Positions 1-9,463 of a DNA stretch of 64,000 nucleotides are shown in pieces. The notes under the pieces are model-generated. The model saw nothing but the letters and a program-made list of their open reading frames with translations, had not been told where the DNA came from and did not search any database. Origin of the DNA: Yoonia maritima (GTDB lineage: Bacteria > Pseudomonadota > Alphaproteobacteria > Rhodobacterales > Rhodobacteraceae); contig NZ_PVTP01000007.1 in NCBI RefSeq assembly GCF_003003285.1, forward strand, positions 124,001 to 188,000. Reading direction: 5' to 3'. The translations under genes were made by a program, and so were the position numbers. The stretch's first letter is position 1, and every line of letters begins with the position of its first letter.

Positions 1-9
1 GAGACGGAC

Positions 10-444
10 ATGGAGTTGGGTGCGAACCTGATGATGTTCTTCTGTCAGGACTGGAATGAGCTGCTCGACGTTCCGCATTTAGATAAGCTGTTGCCGGAGT
101 TGGGAACGCTGGTGCCGCGTCTTCAGGCGGCCGATGCTAATCAATACCGTATCTTCCGGTTTGATGAGGCGGGTGCGATCCAGGCAGCGTTTGTTTTCAT
201 GCGCATGGATGATCAGATGGCGCAGGCCCCCGCGGATACGCTGGCTTTGTCCCAAGCTGTGCAGGTTATCTTGCTGTGGTCCGATACAGCGTTTTCTGAG
301 GTGCCGCCATTGGCGATGATTGAAGGCAAAGTTGCCTTGCGCCCCGAAATCGGTGACGTCATTCGCGCGGCCTATGATCCGGTGATGCCCGTCGCGGCAC
401 GTGATGCGAGCCATGCGTTACGCTTAGGTGCACGGCTGATATGA
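10..444 (+). CDS. conserved hypothetical protein upstream of ybgC
   Basis: A 144-residue soluble protein with no domain I can name. It has no signal peptide or membrane segment; it reads as a compact acidic cytosolic protein with repeated hydrophobic stretches. The stop overlaps the ybgC start by four bases (ATGA), so the two are probably translationally coupled and co-transcribed with the tol-pal genes. The frame stays open upstream of the ATG to the first base of the window, so the true start could lie outside; AGACGG just before the ATG is a weak ribosome binding site. I recall similar proteins in this position in other Rhodobacterales, which suggests a housekeeping rather than accessory role, but function is unknown. 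Confidence 0.75.
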   Translation: MELGANLMMFFCQDWNELLDVPHLDKLLPELGTLVPRLQAADANQYRIFRFDEAGAIQAAFVFMRMDDQMAQAPADTLALSQAVQVILLWSDTAFSEVPPLAMIEGKVALRPEIGDVIRAAYDPVMPVAARDASHALRLGARLI

Positions 445-827
445 CCCATACGTTCCCAATCCGCGTCTATTACGAAGACACTGACCTCGCTGGCATCGTC
501 TACTATGCCAATTACCTAAAGTTCATCGAGCGCGCACGCAGTGAATGGGTGCGCGAGATGGGGATTGATCAGGTCGCGATGAAGGCGGATGGCTTTGTCT
601 TTGCGGTGCGCCGCGTCGAGGCGGATTACTTTGCCCCGGCACGTTTTGACGATGAATTGATCGTTGAAACCAGCCTAGCTGAACGTACCGGGGTGCGATT
701 GACAGTCAAGCAAGACGTAAAGCGCGGGGAAGTTATACTGTTTTCGGCCCTTGTGACCATTATCTGCATGAATGAAACTGGTGCCGTGGCCCGCCTTCCG
801 GCGGCGATCCGCCAGTCGGTGCATTAA
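441..827 (+). CDS. ybgC: YbgC-type acyl-CoA thioesterase (hot-dog fold)
   Basis: A 128-residue single-domain hot-dog thioesterase of the Tol-Pal-associated YbgC family, expected to hydrolyse acyl-CoA thioesters in the cytoplasm and linked to phospholipid metabolism. The family signature YYEDTDLAGIVYYANY lies at residues 10-25; Asp15 aligns with the catalytic Asp18 of the E. coli enzyme. Length matches the family. It overlaps the preceding hypothetical gene by 4 bases and precedes tolQ by 112 bases, the standard first position in proteobacterial tol-pal clusters. Family assignment is firm; the physiological substrate cannot be inferred from sequence. Confidence 0.93.
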   Translation: MTHTFPIRVYYEDTDLAGIVYYANYLKFIERARSEWVREMGIDQVAMKADGFVFAVRRVEADYFAPARFDDELIVETSLAERTGVRLTVKQDVKRGEVILFSALVTIICMNETGAVARLPAAIRQSVH

Positions 828-939
828 TTTTCTTAGTTTCGGCCCTGTGATACCGGATTGATTGGATTTTAATTTCGGCTTGCGTTAAAGATGGTTGTAA
901 TCAGAGCCCACAATCGGGCCTACAGGCAGAGCAGGCACA

Positions 940-1614
940 ATGGAAGCAGCAACCGACTTCACGATGTGGGCGCTATTTGCGCGCGCGACAATCACCGTAA
1001 AACTCGTCATGATCATGTTGATCGCCGCATCTATCTGGTGCTGGGCCGTGATCGTGGACAAGATTATTCAGTATCGCAAAGCGCGTGCAGAGGCCGAGGT
1101 TTTTGACCGCCAGTTCTGGTCAGGCGAACCTTTGGATGGTCTATTTGACCAGATCGGGACTGATCCGGACGGCGCGAGCCAAAAGATTTTCGTTGCTGGC
1201 ATGCTAGAGTGGCGTAGGTCGCATCGCCAAGACGGCGGATTGATCGCCGGGGCGACTGCACGGATCGATCGATCCATGGATGTTGCGATCGCCAAAGAGG
1301 CCGCGAAACTGCAAAAGGGTCTGCCAGTGTTGGCGACCGTTGGTTCTACGGCACCGTTCGTTGGCTTGTTCGGGACCGTTTGGGGTATCATGAATGCGTT
1401 TATCGAAATCGCGGAAGCACAAAACACAAACCTAGCCGTCGTTGCGCCGGGCATTGCTGAAGCGTTGCTGGCGACGGGCTTGGGGCTGCTGGCCGCTATT
1501 CCTGCCGTGATATTCTATAACAAACTGTCGGCTGATAGTGATCGTATCGTCGCAGGCTACGAAGCCTTTGCCGACGAATTCGCGACAATCCTAAGTCGCC
1601 AGTTGGATAGCTGA
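940..1614 (+). CDS. tolQ: Tol-Pal system proton channel subunit TolQ
   Basis: A 224-residue inner-membrane protein of the TolQ/ExbB/MotA family. Three hydrophobic segments at about residues 17-38, 128-150 and 172-193 match the usual topology with a large cytoplasmic loop after the first. With TolR it forms the proton-motive-force-driven stator that energises TolA during outer-membrane constriction at division. The conserved block GSTAPFVGLFGTVWGIM (about 135-151) is typical of the family. The start is the ATG giving MEAATDF. tolR follows after two bases, so the genes are one transcript. Size and gene order are normal; nothing unusual is seen. Confidence 0.95.
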   Translation: MEAATDFTMWALFARATITVKLVMIMLIAASIWCWAVIVDKIIQYRKARAEAEVFDRQFWSGEPLDGLFDQIGTDPDGASQKIFVAGMLEWRRSHRQDGGLIAGATARIDRSMDVAIAKEAAKLQKGLPVLATVGSTAPFVGLFGTVWGIMNAFIEIAEAQNTNLAVVAPGIAEALLATGLGLLAAIPAVIFYNKLSADSDRIVAGYEAFADEFATILSRQLDS

Positions 1615-1616
1615 TC

Positions 1617-2093
1617 ATGGGTGCGGGAGTTATGAAATCAGGTGACGGGGGCGGAAGACGCCGACGCCGCCGCGGGAGCCGGGTTCAGCCCATGGCCGAA
1701 ATCAACATCACGCCATTTGTTGACGTGATGCTGGTGCTCTTGATCATCTTTATGGTTGCTGCCCCATTAATGACTGTTGGCGTTCCTGTGGAACTACCGA
1801 AAACGGCGGCCGATGCGTTGCCTGGTGATGATGAAGAGCCGTTGACGGTGACCATCACTGCTGACGGTGTGATCATGATCCAAGAAACCGAAACGTCGCC
1901 AGAAGAACTGGTTGCAAAGTTGCAGGCCATCGCAGCCGAACGCACAAGCGACCGCATTTTCCTACGTGCAGATGGTGCGAACCAGTGGAATAAAGTGGCT
2001 GAAATCATGGGTGCGCTGAACGCTGGCGGTTTTTCGAACATTGGTCTGGTGACCGATGTTGGTGGGCCTTCCTTTACGGGGTCGGACGGTTAA
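1617..2093 (+). CDS. tolR: Tol-Pal system stator protein TolR
   Basis: A 158-residue ExbD/TolR family protein. A basic, arginine-rich N-terminus (residues 14-22) precedes a single transmembrane helix (about 34-53) carrying the conserved Asp36 in PFVDVML, which takes part in proton translocation with TolQ. The remaining part is the periplasmic domain. A second in-frame ATG at 1632 (MKSGDG) could be the start and would make a 153-residue protein; the first ATG lies two bases after the tolQ stop. tolA begins three bases after this gene. The family call is secure. Confidence 0.94.
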   Translation: MGAGVMKSGDGGGRRRRRRGSRVQPMAEINITPFVDVMLVLLIIFMVAAPLMTVGVPVELPKTAADALPGDDEEPLTVTITADGVIMIQETETSPEELVAKLQAIAAERTSDRIFLRADGANQWNKVAEIMGALNAGGFSNIGLVTDVGGPSFTGSDG

Positions 2094-2096
2094 GTC

Positions 2097-3233
2097 ATGC
2101 AAACGCCGGGCACGTATATCTCTGCCACAGGTCATATTGTTCTAATTGGCTGGCTGATACTTGGGTGGGGGCTCGATTCCGAGCCGCTTGAGTTTGCAGC
2201 TATGGATGTATCTGTGGTGAGCGGCGAAGAGTTCGAGCAGATGATGGCCGCCCGCACGCCGACGCCCGGTAACGCAGAACCAACTGCGCCAGTTCAGCCA
2301 GCTATCGACGATACACCGCCACCGCCGCCAGCCGAAGAACAACCTGCCGAAACTGCGCCGCCGCCAGAGCCAGTCGATCAGCCTGTCGAGGAATTACCGC
2401 CGCCACCTCCGCCGGCACCTTTGGTGACTGAGGCAACGGATGAACCGCCTATCGCCCCAACAGAGCCAGCAGCCCCCCCACCATCGCCGAATGTGGATGT
2501 GAATGAACCGCCTGCGCCAACGCAAGCGGATCGTATTGCGTCGACCCCATCAGCGCCGCCGCCGCCAGATACGCAGATTGATGATATCGTGCGCGAAGAG
2601 GTCGTTCCTGATGAAACGGCCCCGGCTGAGGTTGTAACTGAAGAGGTTACGCCGACAGCACCTGAAGAAACCGCGCCTGAAATCGCCCTTGAAAATGAAA
2701 AGCCATCGGGATTGGTCGAGACTTCTTTGCGTCCTGTTGCGCGTCCTAGTCGCCCAACGCCCCCCGCTGCCGAGCCAGAGGCACCGACCCAAACTGCTGA
2801 AACACCAGTTGAGGCACCGACACCACCTGCAAGCGAAGCCAGCGATGATGCTGTTGCTGCTGCGTTGGCTGCCGCGTTGGCTGCTGAGGCACCGTCCGCG
2901 CCAGCCGTTGCAGCAGGTCCGCCGATGACGGGTTCAGAGCGCGATAGCTTTCGCGTGTCGGTCAATCGTTGCTGGAACGTTGACCCTGGATCAGTTGCGG
3001 CACGGGTAACTGTCGAGGTTGGCTTTGAACTGGACCGCAATGGTTTGGTGGTAGGGCAACCGAGGCTCATCAGTGCGCAGGGCGACCAAAGCGCCGCGGA
3101 TACCGCGTTTGAGGCTGCCCGCCGCGCGATTTTGCGATGCCAATCTGGCGGCTACCAACTGCCGGCTGATAAATACGACCAATGGAAAGATGTCGTAATT
3201 ACATTTGACCCCAGCGGAATGCGGCTACGTTGA
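2097..3233 (+). CDS. tolA: Tol-Pal system protein TolA
   Basis: A 378-residue TolA-type protein. An N-terminal membrane anchor (about residues 8-25) is followed by a long low-complexity periplasmic arm rich in Pro, Ala and Glu (about 55-275) and a globular C-terminal domain of roughly 95 residues containing two cysteines (NRCWN and LRCQSGG). TolA spans the periplasm and links TolQR to TolB/Pal. The Pro-rich arm, rather than the Ala/Lys-rich helical arm of E. coli, is common in alphaproteobacteria. The repetitive arm creates long spurious frames on the opposite strand. Its position between tolR and tolB settles the assignment despite low similarity expected in the arm. Confidence 0.92.
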   Translation: MQTPGTYISATGHIVLIGWLILGWGLDSEPLEFAAMDVSVVSGEEFEQMMAARTPTPGNAEPTAPVQPAIDDTPPPPPAEEQPAETAPPPEPVDQPVEELPPPPPPAPLVTEATDEPPIAPTEPAAPPPSPNVDVNEPPAPTQADRIASTPSAPPPPDTQIDDIVREEVVPDETAPAEVVTEEVTPTAPEETAPEIALENEKPSGLVETSLRPVARPSRPTPPAAEPEAPTQTAETPVEAPTPPASEASDDAVAAALAAALAAEAPSAPAVAAGPPMTGSERDSFRVSVNRCWNVDPGSVAARVTVEVGFELDRNGLVVGQPRLISAQGDQSAADTAFEAARRAILRCQSGGYQLPADKYDQWKDVVITFDPSGMRLR

Positions 3234-3335
3234 TGATGAACACGTGTAGGTGAAGTGAAATGGTTTCACTCCCCTGCTATGAAGGAACGATAAATGCGGA
3301 TTAGGGTAAACCTGACCATGCGAAATGAGGCAAAG

Positions 3336-4652
3336 ATGATGAAAAGACTTCTTACACTCTTGGTAGCACTGATATTGGCCGGGCCGGTCGCGGCTCAAAG
3401 TGGTCCGCTTCGGTTGACTATCACAGACGGTGTGATCGAACCGATCACGTTTGCGGTCCCTACGTTTCAGGCCGAAAATGCCGAAGCGACGCAGGTGGCG
3501 AATGATCTGAACCGATTGGTAGCACAGGATTTATCCGGCACCGGACTATTTCGCGAAATTCCGGCGAACGCGTTTATCTCGCAGGTTTCTTCATTCTCGC
3601 AGCCGGTCCAGTTTGCTGACTGGCGCGCAATCAATGCGCAGGCGTTGGTGATTGGTGCTGTTGCTGTAAATAGTGGCCAATTGACGGTGAAATTCCGTTT
3701 GTATGACGTTTTCTCTGGGCAGGAGCTTGGTGGTGGTCTGCAGTTCGCCGGCACAACTGATGGTTGGCGTCGGATGGGCCACAAAGTTGCGGATGCTGTT
3801 TATAGCCGGATCACGGGTGAGGGCGGTTATTTCGACAGCCGCGTCGTTTATGTCGCCGAAAGCGGTCCAAAAGATAACCGACAGATGCGCCTTGGGATCA
3901 TGGATTTCGACGGTGCGAATGTGCAGTATTTGACCGATAGCAGCAGCATCGTTCTTGCGCCCCGTTTTTCACCAAACGGTGATCGCGTACTTTACACGAG
4001 CTACGAAAGTGGTTTTCCTCGCATCAACGTGTTGAATGTCGCCACTGTTGGTCGCCAGCAATTGCAGACTGCACCGGGCGAAATGGCATTTAGCCCACGA
4101 TTTTCTCGCGACGGTGGGTCCGTGATTTATAGCCTGTCGAATGGCGGGAACACTGATATTTTCCGTTCTGATCTATCATCGGGTCAATACATTCGCCTGA
4201 CGTCAGCCCCTTCGATTGAAACAGCACCTAGCTTGTCACCCGATGGCAGCCAGATCGTGTTTGAAAGCGACCGGTCAGGTACTCAGCAGCTGTACATCAT
4301 GTCTGCAAATGGTGGCGAAGCACGTCGGATTTCGTTTGGCGAAGGCCGCTATGGTACACCAGTTTGGTCCCCACGCGGTGATCTGGTGGCGTTTACCAAA
4401 CAAAACGCGGGTCGTTTTCATATTGGTGTGATGCGTACGGACGGATCGGAGGAGCGCCTGTTGACCGCGTCTTTCCTTGATGAAGGTCCGACATGGTCAC
4501 CAAACGGACGCGTGATCATGTTTAGCCGCGAAACCCAAGGTGAAAGCGGGACGACATCACTCTATTCGGTGGACATCTCTGGTCGGAACCTTAAGGCGGT
4601 CCCTGTCCAAGGCGGTGCCTCTGATCCATCATGGGGCCCGCTACAGCCGTAG
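3336..4652 (+). CDS. tolB: Tol-Pal system beta-propeller protein TolB
   Basis: A 438-residue periplasmic protein. The chosen ATG has GAGG five bases upstream and gives a clean signal peptide ([20 protein letters not shown]); the frame also has an ATG at 3294 that would prepend 14 charged residues. The N-terminal domain is followed by a C-terminal six-bladed beta-propeller with repeated SPDG/SPNG-type turns. TolB binds Pal and TolA and is needed for outer-membrane integrity. The 102-base gap after tolA holds a small hairpin (arms 3254-3260 and 3264-3270), which may stabilise or attenuate the message. Assignment is firm. Confidence 0.94.
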   Translation: MMKRLLTLLVALILAGPVAAQSGPLRLTITDGVIEPITFAVPTFQAENAEATQVANDLNRLVAQDLSGTGLFREIPANAFISQVSSFSQPVQFADWRAINAQALVIGAVAVNSGQLTVKFRLYDVFSGQELGGGLQFAGTTDGWRRMGHKVADAVYSRITGEGGYFDSRVVYVAESGPKDNRQMRLGIMDFDGANVQYLTDSSSIVLAPRFSPNGDRVLYTSYESGFPRINVLNVATVGRQQLQTAPGEMAFSPRFSRDGGSVIYSLSNGGNTDIFRSDLSSGQYIRLTSAPSIETAPSLSPDGSQIVFESDRSGTQQLYIMSANGGEARRISFGEGRYGTPVWSPRGDLVAFTKQNAGRFHIGVMRTDGSEERLLTASFLDEGPTWSPNGRVIMFSRETQGESGTTSLYSVDISGRNLKAVPVQGGASDPSWGPLQP

Positions 4653-4728
4653 TAGATGCCACATTCCCAGAACGATGAAGCCATGCTATGCTGGCAAAAA
4701 CGAGCAGATATAAACAGGAATTGAACCG

Positions 4729-5253
4729 ATGAATATGATGACAAAAGCGACGATGCTGCTTTTGGTATTGGGCACAGCGGCCTGTACCAATCCGGACCGT
4801 CTTGGTGGCGCTGCGGGCGCGGGTGGTGCCGGTGCAGGGGCGGGCGTTGATGGCGGACTTGCTGGATCGGCAAGTGATCCGACGAGCCCTGCGTATTTTA
4901 GCCAAGCTATCGGCGACCGCGTGTTGTTTGCTGTGGACACGTCGACCCTCACACCAGAAGGGCAGCGCATTTTGGACGGTCAAGTTCAATGGCTGTTGAC
5001 CAACGCAGATTACCGCGCCGTTGTTGAAGGCCATGCCGACGAACAAGGCACGCGTGAATATAACCTTGCGCTTGGTGCGCGTCGTGCGAACGCAGTGCGC
5101 GAATACCTTGTGTCGCGTGGCGTACCGTCGTCCCGGCTTGAGGTGATCAGCTATGGTAAACTCCGTCCAATCGAAGTTTGCTCGAACGAGGCATGTTATG
5201 CCAAAAACCGTCGTGCGGTTACCGTTCTCTCTTTCTCGGCTATGACTAGCTAA
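4729..5253 (+). CDS. pal: peptidoglycan-associated lipoprotein Pal
   Basis: A 174-residue OmpA-family lipoprotein. A lipoprotein signal peptide ends at Cys19 (GTAAC, a slightly atypical lipobox). A Gly/Ala-rich linker (about 24-45) leads to the OmpA-like peptidoglycan-binding domain, with the core motif GHADEQGTREYN starting at residue 101 and the RRAVTV block near the C-terminus. It anchors the outer membrane to peptidoglycan and binds TolB. It is in its usual place after tolB with a 76-base spacer. Length matches Pal proteins. Confidence 0.94.
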   Translation: MNMMTKATMLLLVLGTAACTNPDRLGGAAGAGGAGAGAGVDGGLAGSASDPTSPAYFSQAIGDRVLFAVDTSTLTPEGQRILDGQVQWLLTNADYRAVVEGHADEQGTREYNLALGARRANAVREYLVSRGVPSSRLEVISYGKLRPIEVCSNEACYAKNRRAVTVLSFSAMTS

Positions 5254-5273
5254 TCCAGACCTAAGGACCTTTC

Positions 5274-6092
5274 ATGTTGCACCGTATCGTTGTTGTCTGC
5301 GCGCTTTTGTTCTCACCTATCCCTGCCTTTGCGCAGGAAGAGACGCTCGCGGATATACGACAACAATTGACAGCTCTTTATGTCGATGTGCAGCGATTGC
5401 ACCGTGAATTGTCCACGACGGGTGGGCTGAATTCTGGGATCGTGGGGAATACACCGCTGGACCGTCTTAACGCGATTGAAGCTGAGTTGCAGCGTTTGAC
5501 CTCTAAGACCGAACAGCTAGAGTTTCGCGTGAACCGGATCACCGTTGATGGCACCAACCGGGTCGGTGATCTAGAATTCCGCCTGTGCGAACTGGAAACT
5601 AATTGTGACATTGGCCAACTGGGCGATACGCCAAGTTTGGGCGGTGTTGATAACGGGGCTGATGTTCCCGCACCAAACCTGCCCCCAGCCACGGATGGGC
5701 CTGCTTTGGCTATTGGCGAAAAAACTGACTTTCAGCGAGCGCAGGAGGCGCTCGCTAACCGTGACTTTCGCAGCGCCGTGGACCAGTTTGAGACCTTTGG
5801 CGCGACCTACCCGGGAAGCCCACTAGCACCAGAAGCGAACTATCTGCGCGGCGAGGCGTTGGAGGGGCTTGAAAAACCAACCGAAGCTGCGCGCGCGTAT
5901 CTTGAAGCGTTTTCAGGTGATCCTGACGGACCACAGGCGGCTCACGCGCTTTATAAACTGGGCGCATCACTTGGCGCGATCGGCCAAACGCAGGATGCAT
6001 GTCTGACGCTGGCAGAAGTGAACGTCCGCTTTCCTGGTGATCCGGCTGTCGGTGACGCACAATTTGCGATGCAGAATTTGGGATGCCAGTAG
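5274..6092 (+). CDS. cpoB: cell division coordinator CpoB (YbgF)
   Basis: A 272-residue periplasmic protein. A signal peptide (cleavage expected after AFA, residue 20) is followed by a coiled-coil region (about 25-105) and C-terminal TPR repeats (about 150-265). CpoB coordinates peptidoglycan synthesis with Tol-driven outer-membrane constriction and is the standard last gene of tol-pal clusters. AAGGA lies six bases before the ATG. The 3-prime end overlaps the tilS start by 10 bases in another frame, suggesting translational coupling. Cysteines in ELETNC and near the C-terminus are a minor oddity. Confidence 0.92.
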   Translation: MLHRIVVVCALLFSPIPAFAQEETLADIRQQLTALYVDVQRLHRELSTTGGLNSGIVGNTPLDRLNAIEAELQRLTSKTEQLEFRVNRITVDGTNRVGDLEFRLCELETNCDIGQLGDTPSLGGVDNGADVPAPNLPPATDGPALAIGEKTDFQRAQEALANRDFRSAVDQFETFGATYPGSPLAPEANYLRGEALEGLEKPTEAARAYLEAFSGDPDGPQAAHALYKLGASLGAIGQTQDACLTLAEVNVRFPGDPAVGDAQFAMQNLGCQ

Positions 6093-7342
6093 CGGATAAG
6101 CAATCTGGCCTGCTAGATCAATTTGGACAAGCCTTTGAACGCCATATCACGGCGGTACCTGATGGTTTGATTGGACTTGCGGTGTCCGGTGGTGGCGATT
6201 CGGTTGCGATGATGCACATGGCCGCGCGGATGATTGACCCGACAGGGTTACGTGTGGTGTCCGTTAATCATGGCCTTCGTGCGGAAGCTGTTGCTGAACT
6301 TGTACAGGTCGGCGCGCAGGCCAGCCGATTGGGCATTCCACATGTAGTTTTGGATTGGACCTGGGACAGAACCGGTAATCTACAGGCCGCGGCGCGTGAC
6401 GGACGCTGGCAATTGATGCGAGACTGGGCGGTTGAGACCGGTGTCGGCGCGCTTTGCTTGGGACATACCGAAGACGATCAGATCGAGACGCTGTTGCTTC
6501 GGCTTGCACGTGGATCGGGGGTTGATGGGTTGACCGCGATGTCGGCTTTGGACCGGCGCGATGGTATGACCATTTTGCGCCCCTTGCTCGGGATGTCACG
6601 CGATGCCTTGCGCGAATGGCTTGTTTCACAAGCAATCCAATGGAGCGATGACCCAAGCAACGACGATGTTCGGTTCGATCGGGTACGTGCACGTCAAATG
6701 TATGCGCAACTTGAAACACTTGGCCTCACGCGCAAGCGGTTTTTGCAAACGGCAGATCATATGCGGGCGGCGCAGCGATCGCTCCAACAAGCAGCACATG
6801 AGTTTGCGCAAACTTACGTTACGCAGGATTTGGGTGATTTGGTATTCTCACCAGAAGCCCTCGACCTCCAAGCCGAAGACGTGCCGCGTCGCGTCATGGC
6901 CGAAGCATTCTCGTGGATGGCAACCAAAACGTATCGGCCGCGATTCGAAAACATGCTGGCGCGGGTCGAACAGGTGCGAAACGGCGAACAGGTGACTTTA
7001 GGCGGATGTATCATGCTGCCGCTGTCTGATGGTGGAATGCGCCTTGTGCGTGAAGCATCGGCGACCGCTAGCTCTATGGCCGCCTGCGGTGAACTTTGGG
7101 ATAAACGATGGCGTATAAAAGGGCCGATGCGCGACAACTTGCGCTTTCAGGCGCTTGGTGACGGGCTGAACGCTTGCAAAGATTGGCGGCAAACAGGTGC
7201 TTTACGGCTGTCGCTGTTGGCATCTCCGTCGGTTTGGCACCAAGACACATTGATCGCCGCGCCTTTAGCCGGGCTTTCCAACGGTTGGACCGCACAGATT
7301 GTCGCGGATTTCCGTTCTAGAGCGTTTGGCATTGAAGATTAA
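6083..7342 (+). CDS. tilS: tRNA(Ile)-lysidine synthase TilS
   Basis: A 419-residue enzyme that converts C34 of the CAU-anticodon tRNA-Ile to lysidine, using ATP and lysine, so that it reads AUA. The PP-loop SGGGDS is at residues 35-40 and the family block LGHTEDDQIETLLLRLARGSG follows at about 129. The C-terminal part is divergent, as in other alphaproteobacterial TilS proteins. The start overlaps cpoB by 10 bases; ftsH starts 77 bases downstream, the same tilS-ftsH order seen in many bacteria. The gene is essential in most bacteria. Assignment is firm. Confidence 0.93.
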   Translation: MPVADKQSGLLDQFGQAFERHITAVPDGLIGLAVSGGGDSVAMMHMAARMIDPTGLRVVSVNHGLRAEAVAELVQVGAQASRLGIPHVVLDWTWDRTGNLQAAARDGRWQLMRDWAVETGVGALCLGHTEDDQIETLLLRLARGSGVDGLTAMSALDRRDGMTILRPLLGMSRDALREWLVSQAIQWSDDPSNDDVRFDRVRARQMYAQLETLGLTRKRFLQTADHMRAAQRSLQQAAHEFAQTYVTQDLGDLVFSPEALDLQAEDVPRRVMAEAFSWMATKTYRPRFENMLARVEQVRNGEQVTLGGCIMLPLSDGGMRLVREASATASSMAACGELWDKRWRIKGPMRDNLRFQALGDGLNACKDWRQTGALRLSLLASPSVWHQDTLIAAPLAGLSNGWTAQIVADFRSRAFGIED

Positions 7343-7419
7343 GGTTTAGCCTCTATTTTAGATGAAACGCTTGAACGCGACTCTGTCGCATTCATTCCCC
7401 GATTTCAAAGGAGCTCCCC

Positions 7420-9336
7420 TTGGGCAACGCGCGAAATATGGTCTTTTGGATCGTCTTGTTTTTGATGGTTCTTGGACTTTTCCAAATCTTCAGCGGTACA
7501 CCGTCCGCTACACGTGGCAATAATCAAAACTATACGCAGTTCGTAGAATCTGTTGAGGCTGGCCAAGTAACGGAAGTCACGATTGACGGCGAAAGTGTTC
7601 GCTACGTTGTGGGCGGAACTACTTTTACGACAATCAAACCTGAAGACGCTGAAATCACTAACCTTCTGGTCGATGCTGACGTTCCTGTTACGGCGATCAG
7701 TCAAGAAACGTCGTTGTTCCAGTCATTCTTGATCAGCTTGCTTCCATTTGTTCTGCTTATTGGCGTGTGGATCTACTTTATGAACCGCATGCAAGGCGGC
7801 GGCAAAGGTGGGGCAATGGGCTTTGGTAAATCAAAGGCCAAGCTGTTGACCGAAAAGAACGGTCGCGTCACATTTGATGACGTTGCGGGCATTGATGAAG
7901 CCAAAGAAGAGCTCGAAGAGATCGTTGAATTCTTGCGTAACCCGCAAAAATTTAGCCGTCTTGGCGGTAAAATTCCAAAAGGTGCGCTGCTTGTTGGTCC
8001 TCCGGGTACTGGTAAAACGCTTCTTGCGCGTGCGATTGCAGGCGAAGCTGGCGTGCCATTCTTTACAATCTCAGGTTCTGATTTTGTTGAAATGTTCGTT
8101 GGTGTCGGCGCGTCACGCGTGCGCGACATGTTCGAACAGGCGAAAAAGAACGCGCCTTGCATCGTGTTCATCGATGAGATCGACGCCGTCGGCCGTGCAC
8201 GTGGCGCTGGCCATGGTGGTGGTAACGACGAACGCGAACAGACATTGAACCAACTTCTGGTCGAGATGGACGGTTTTGAAGCGAACGAGGGTGTGATCAT
8301 CGTTGCGGCGACCAACCGTCGTGATGTTCTTGATCCTGCGCTTTTACGTCCGGGCCGTTTTGACCGTCAGGTCACCGTACCAAACCCAGATATCAAAGGT
8401 CGCGAGAAGATTCTGGGTGTGCACGCACGCAAAATCCCATTGGGCCCTGATGTTGATCTGCGGATTATCGCACGTGGCTCACCGGGGTTCTCTGGTGCCG
8501 ATCTTGCGAACCTCGTGAACGAAGCTGCTTTGATGGCTGCACGTGTTGGCCGCCGTTTTGTGACAATGATCGATTTCGAATCTGCCAAAGATAAGGTCAT
8601 GATGGGCGCAGAGCGTCGTTCGATGGTCATGACCGCTGAGCAGAAAGAAATGACTGCCTACCACGAAGCTGGCCACGCGATTGTGGGTATCAGCCTTCCA
8701 AAATGTGACCCGGTCTATAAGGCGACGATTATCCCGCGCGGTGGCGCCTTGGGCATGGTGATGAGCCTGCCAGAGATGGACCGCCTGAACATGTTCAAGG
8801 ACGAATGCCACCAGCGTTTGGCCATGACCATGGCGGGTAAAGCCGCTGAAATCATCAAATATGGTGAAGATCAGGTCAGCAACGGACCCGCCGGTGATAT
8901 CCAACAGGCCAGCCAGTTGGCCCGTGCGATGGTTCTTCGTTGGGGGATGTCGGACAAAATCGGCAATATCGATTACGCTGAAGCGCACGAAGGCTATCAG
9001 GGGAATACCGCTGGTCTGTCTGTGTCTGCACATACGAAAGAACTGATCGAAGAAGAGGTCCGTAAGTTCATTCAAGATGGCTATGACCGGGCCCGCGAAA
9101 TCATCATTGAGAAGAATGAAGAGTTCGAACGCCTTGCCCAAGGTCTGTTGGAATACGAAACGCTGACAGGTGCTGAGATCAAACGCGTTATGGCTGGTGA
9201 ACCGCCTCATGCTGACGATGATGATGACGGGGATGCTGCAAAGACTGATACGTCTTCGGTTACGGCAATTCCGAAAACTAAGCCGAAAAAGCCGCAGACC
9301 CCAGAAGGTGGTCTAGAGCCTGAACCAACAGCATAA
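7420..9336 (+). CDS. ftsH: ATP-dependent zinc metalloprotease FtsH
   Basis: A 638-residue membrane AAA+ protease that extracts and degrades membrane and regulatory proteins. Two N-terminal transmembrane helices (about residues 7-24 and 105-122) flank a periplasmic domain; then come Walker A GPPGTGKT (193-200), Walker [10 protein letters not shown], the second region of homology ([19 protein letters not shown]) and the zinc site HEAGH (415-419). The start is TTG, supported by a strong AAAGGAG at 7407-7413 six bases upstream and by the expected MGNARN N-terminus. CTTGAA at 7370-7375 could be the -35 of a heat-shock promoter, but a matching -10 is weak. A strong terminator follows. Confidence 0.97.
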   Translation: MGNARNMVFWIVLFLMVLGLFQIFSGTPSATRGNNQNYTQFVESVEAGQVTEVTIDGESVRYVVGGTTFTTIKPEDAEITNLLVDADVPVTAISQETSLFQSFLISLLPFVLLIGVWIYFMNRMQGGGKGGAMGFGKSKAKLLTEKNGRVTFDDVAGIDEAKEELEEIVEFLRNPQKFSRLGGKIPKGALLVGPPGTGKTLLARAIAGEAGVPFFTISGSDFVEMFVGVGASRVRDMFEQAKKNAPCIVFIDEIDAVGRARGAGHGGGNDEREQTLNQLLVEMDGFEANEGVIIVAATNRRDVLDPALLRPGRFDRQVTVPNPDIKGREKILGVHARKIPLGPDVDLRIIARGSPGFSGADLANLVNEAALMAARVGRRFVTMIDFESAKDKVMMGAERRSMVMTAEQKEMTAYHEAGHAIVGISLPKCDPVYKATIIPRGGALGMVMSLPEMDRLNMFKDECHQRLAMTMAGKAAEIIKYGEDQVSNGPAGDIQQASQLARAMVLRWGMSDKIGNIDYAEAHEGYQGNTAGLSVSAHTKELIEEEVRKFIQDGYDRAREIIIEKNEEFERLAQGLLEYETLTGAEIKRVMAGEPPHADDDDDGDAAKTDTSSVTAIPKTKPKKPQTPEGGLEPEPTA

Positions 9337-9343
9337 GCTGATC

Positions 9344-9375
9344 AAACGCCGCCCCAATCTCAGGGCGGCGTTTTT
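9344..9375 (+). terminator. rho-independent terminator after ftsH
   Basis: An 11-bp perfect stem (9344-9354 pairing with 9363-9373), GC-rich with an 8-base loop, running into a T tract at 9371-9375. It sits eight bases after the ftsH stop and closes the tol-pal-tilS-ftsH transcription unit. Confidence 0.92.
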
Positions 9376-9463
9376 GCTTGATATCTCATTTCACAAATGA
9401 TGAATTGCGAACGATTGTTCGGGCGGTTTACGTCTGCTGTTAAGCAAACATGAAAGGTTTACG

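Noticed and set aside
2378-3070. 230-residue Ser/Gly-rich frame antisense to tolA
   Set aside because: It is a by-product of the Pro/Ala-rich repeat codons of tolA on the other strand, with no ribosome binding site or recognised fold.
7370-7398. heat-shock (RpoH) promoter in front of ftsH
   Set aside because: CTTGAA fits the -35, but the -10 (CATTCC after 17 bases) matches the alphaproteobacterial RpoH consensus poorly; kept only as a remark in the gene entry.
8479-9210. 243-residue frame antisense to ftsH
   Set aside because: It lies fully inside the highly conserved FtsH protease domain; length is explained by codon bias, and the product is His/Phe-rich nonsense.
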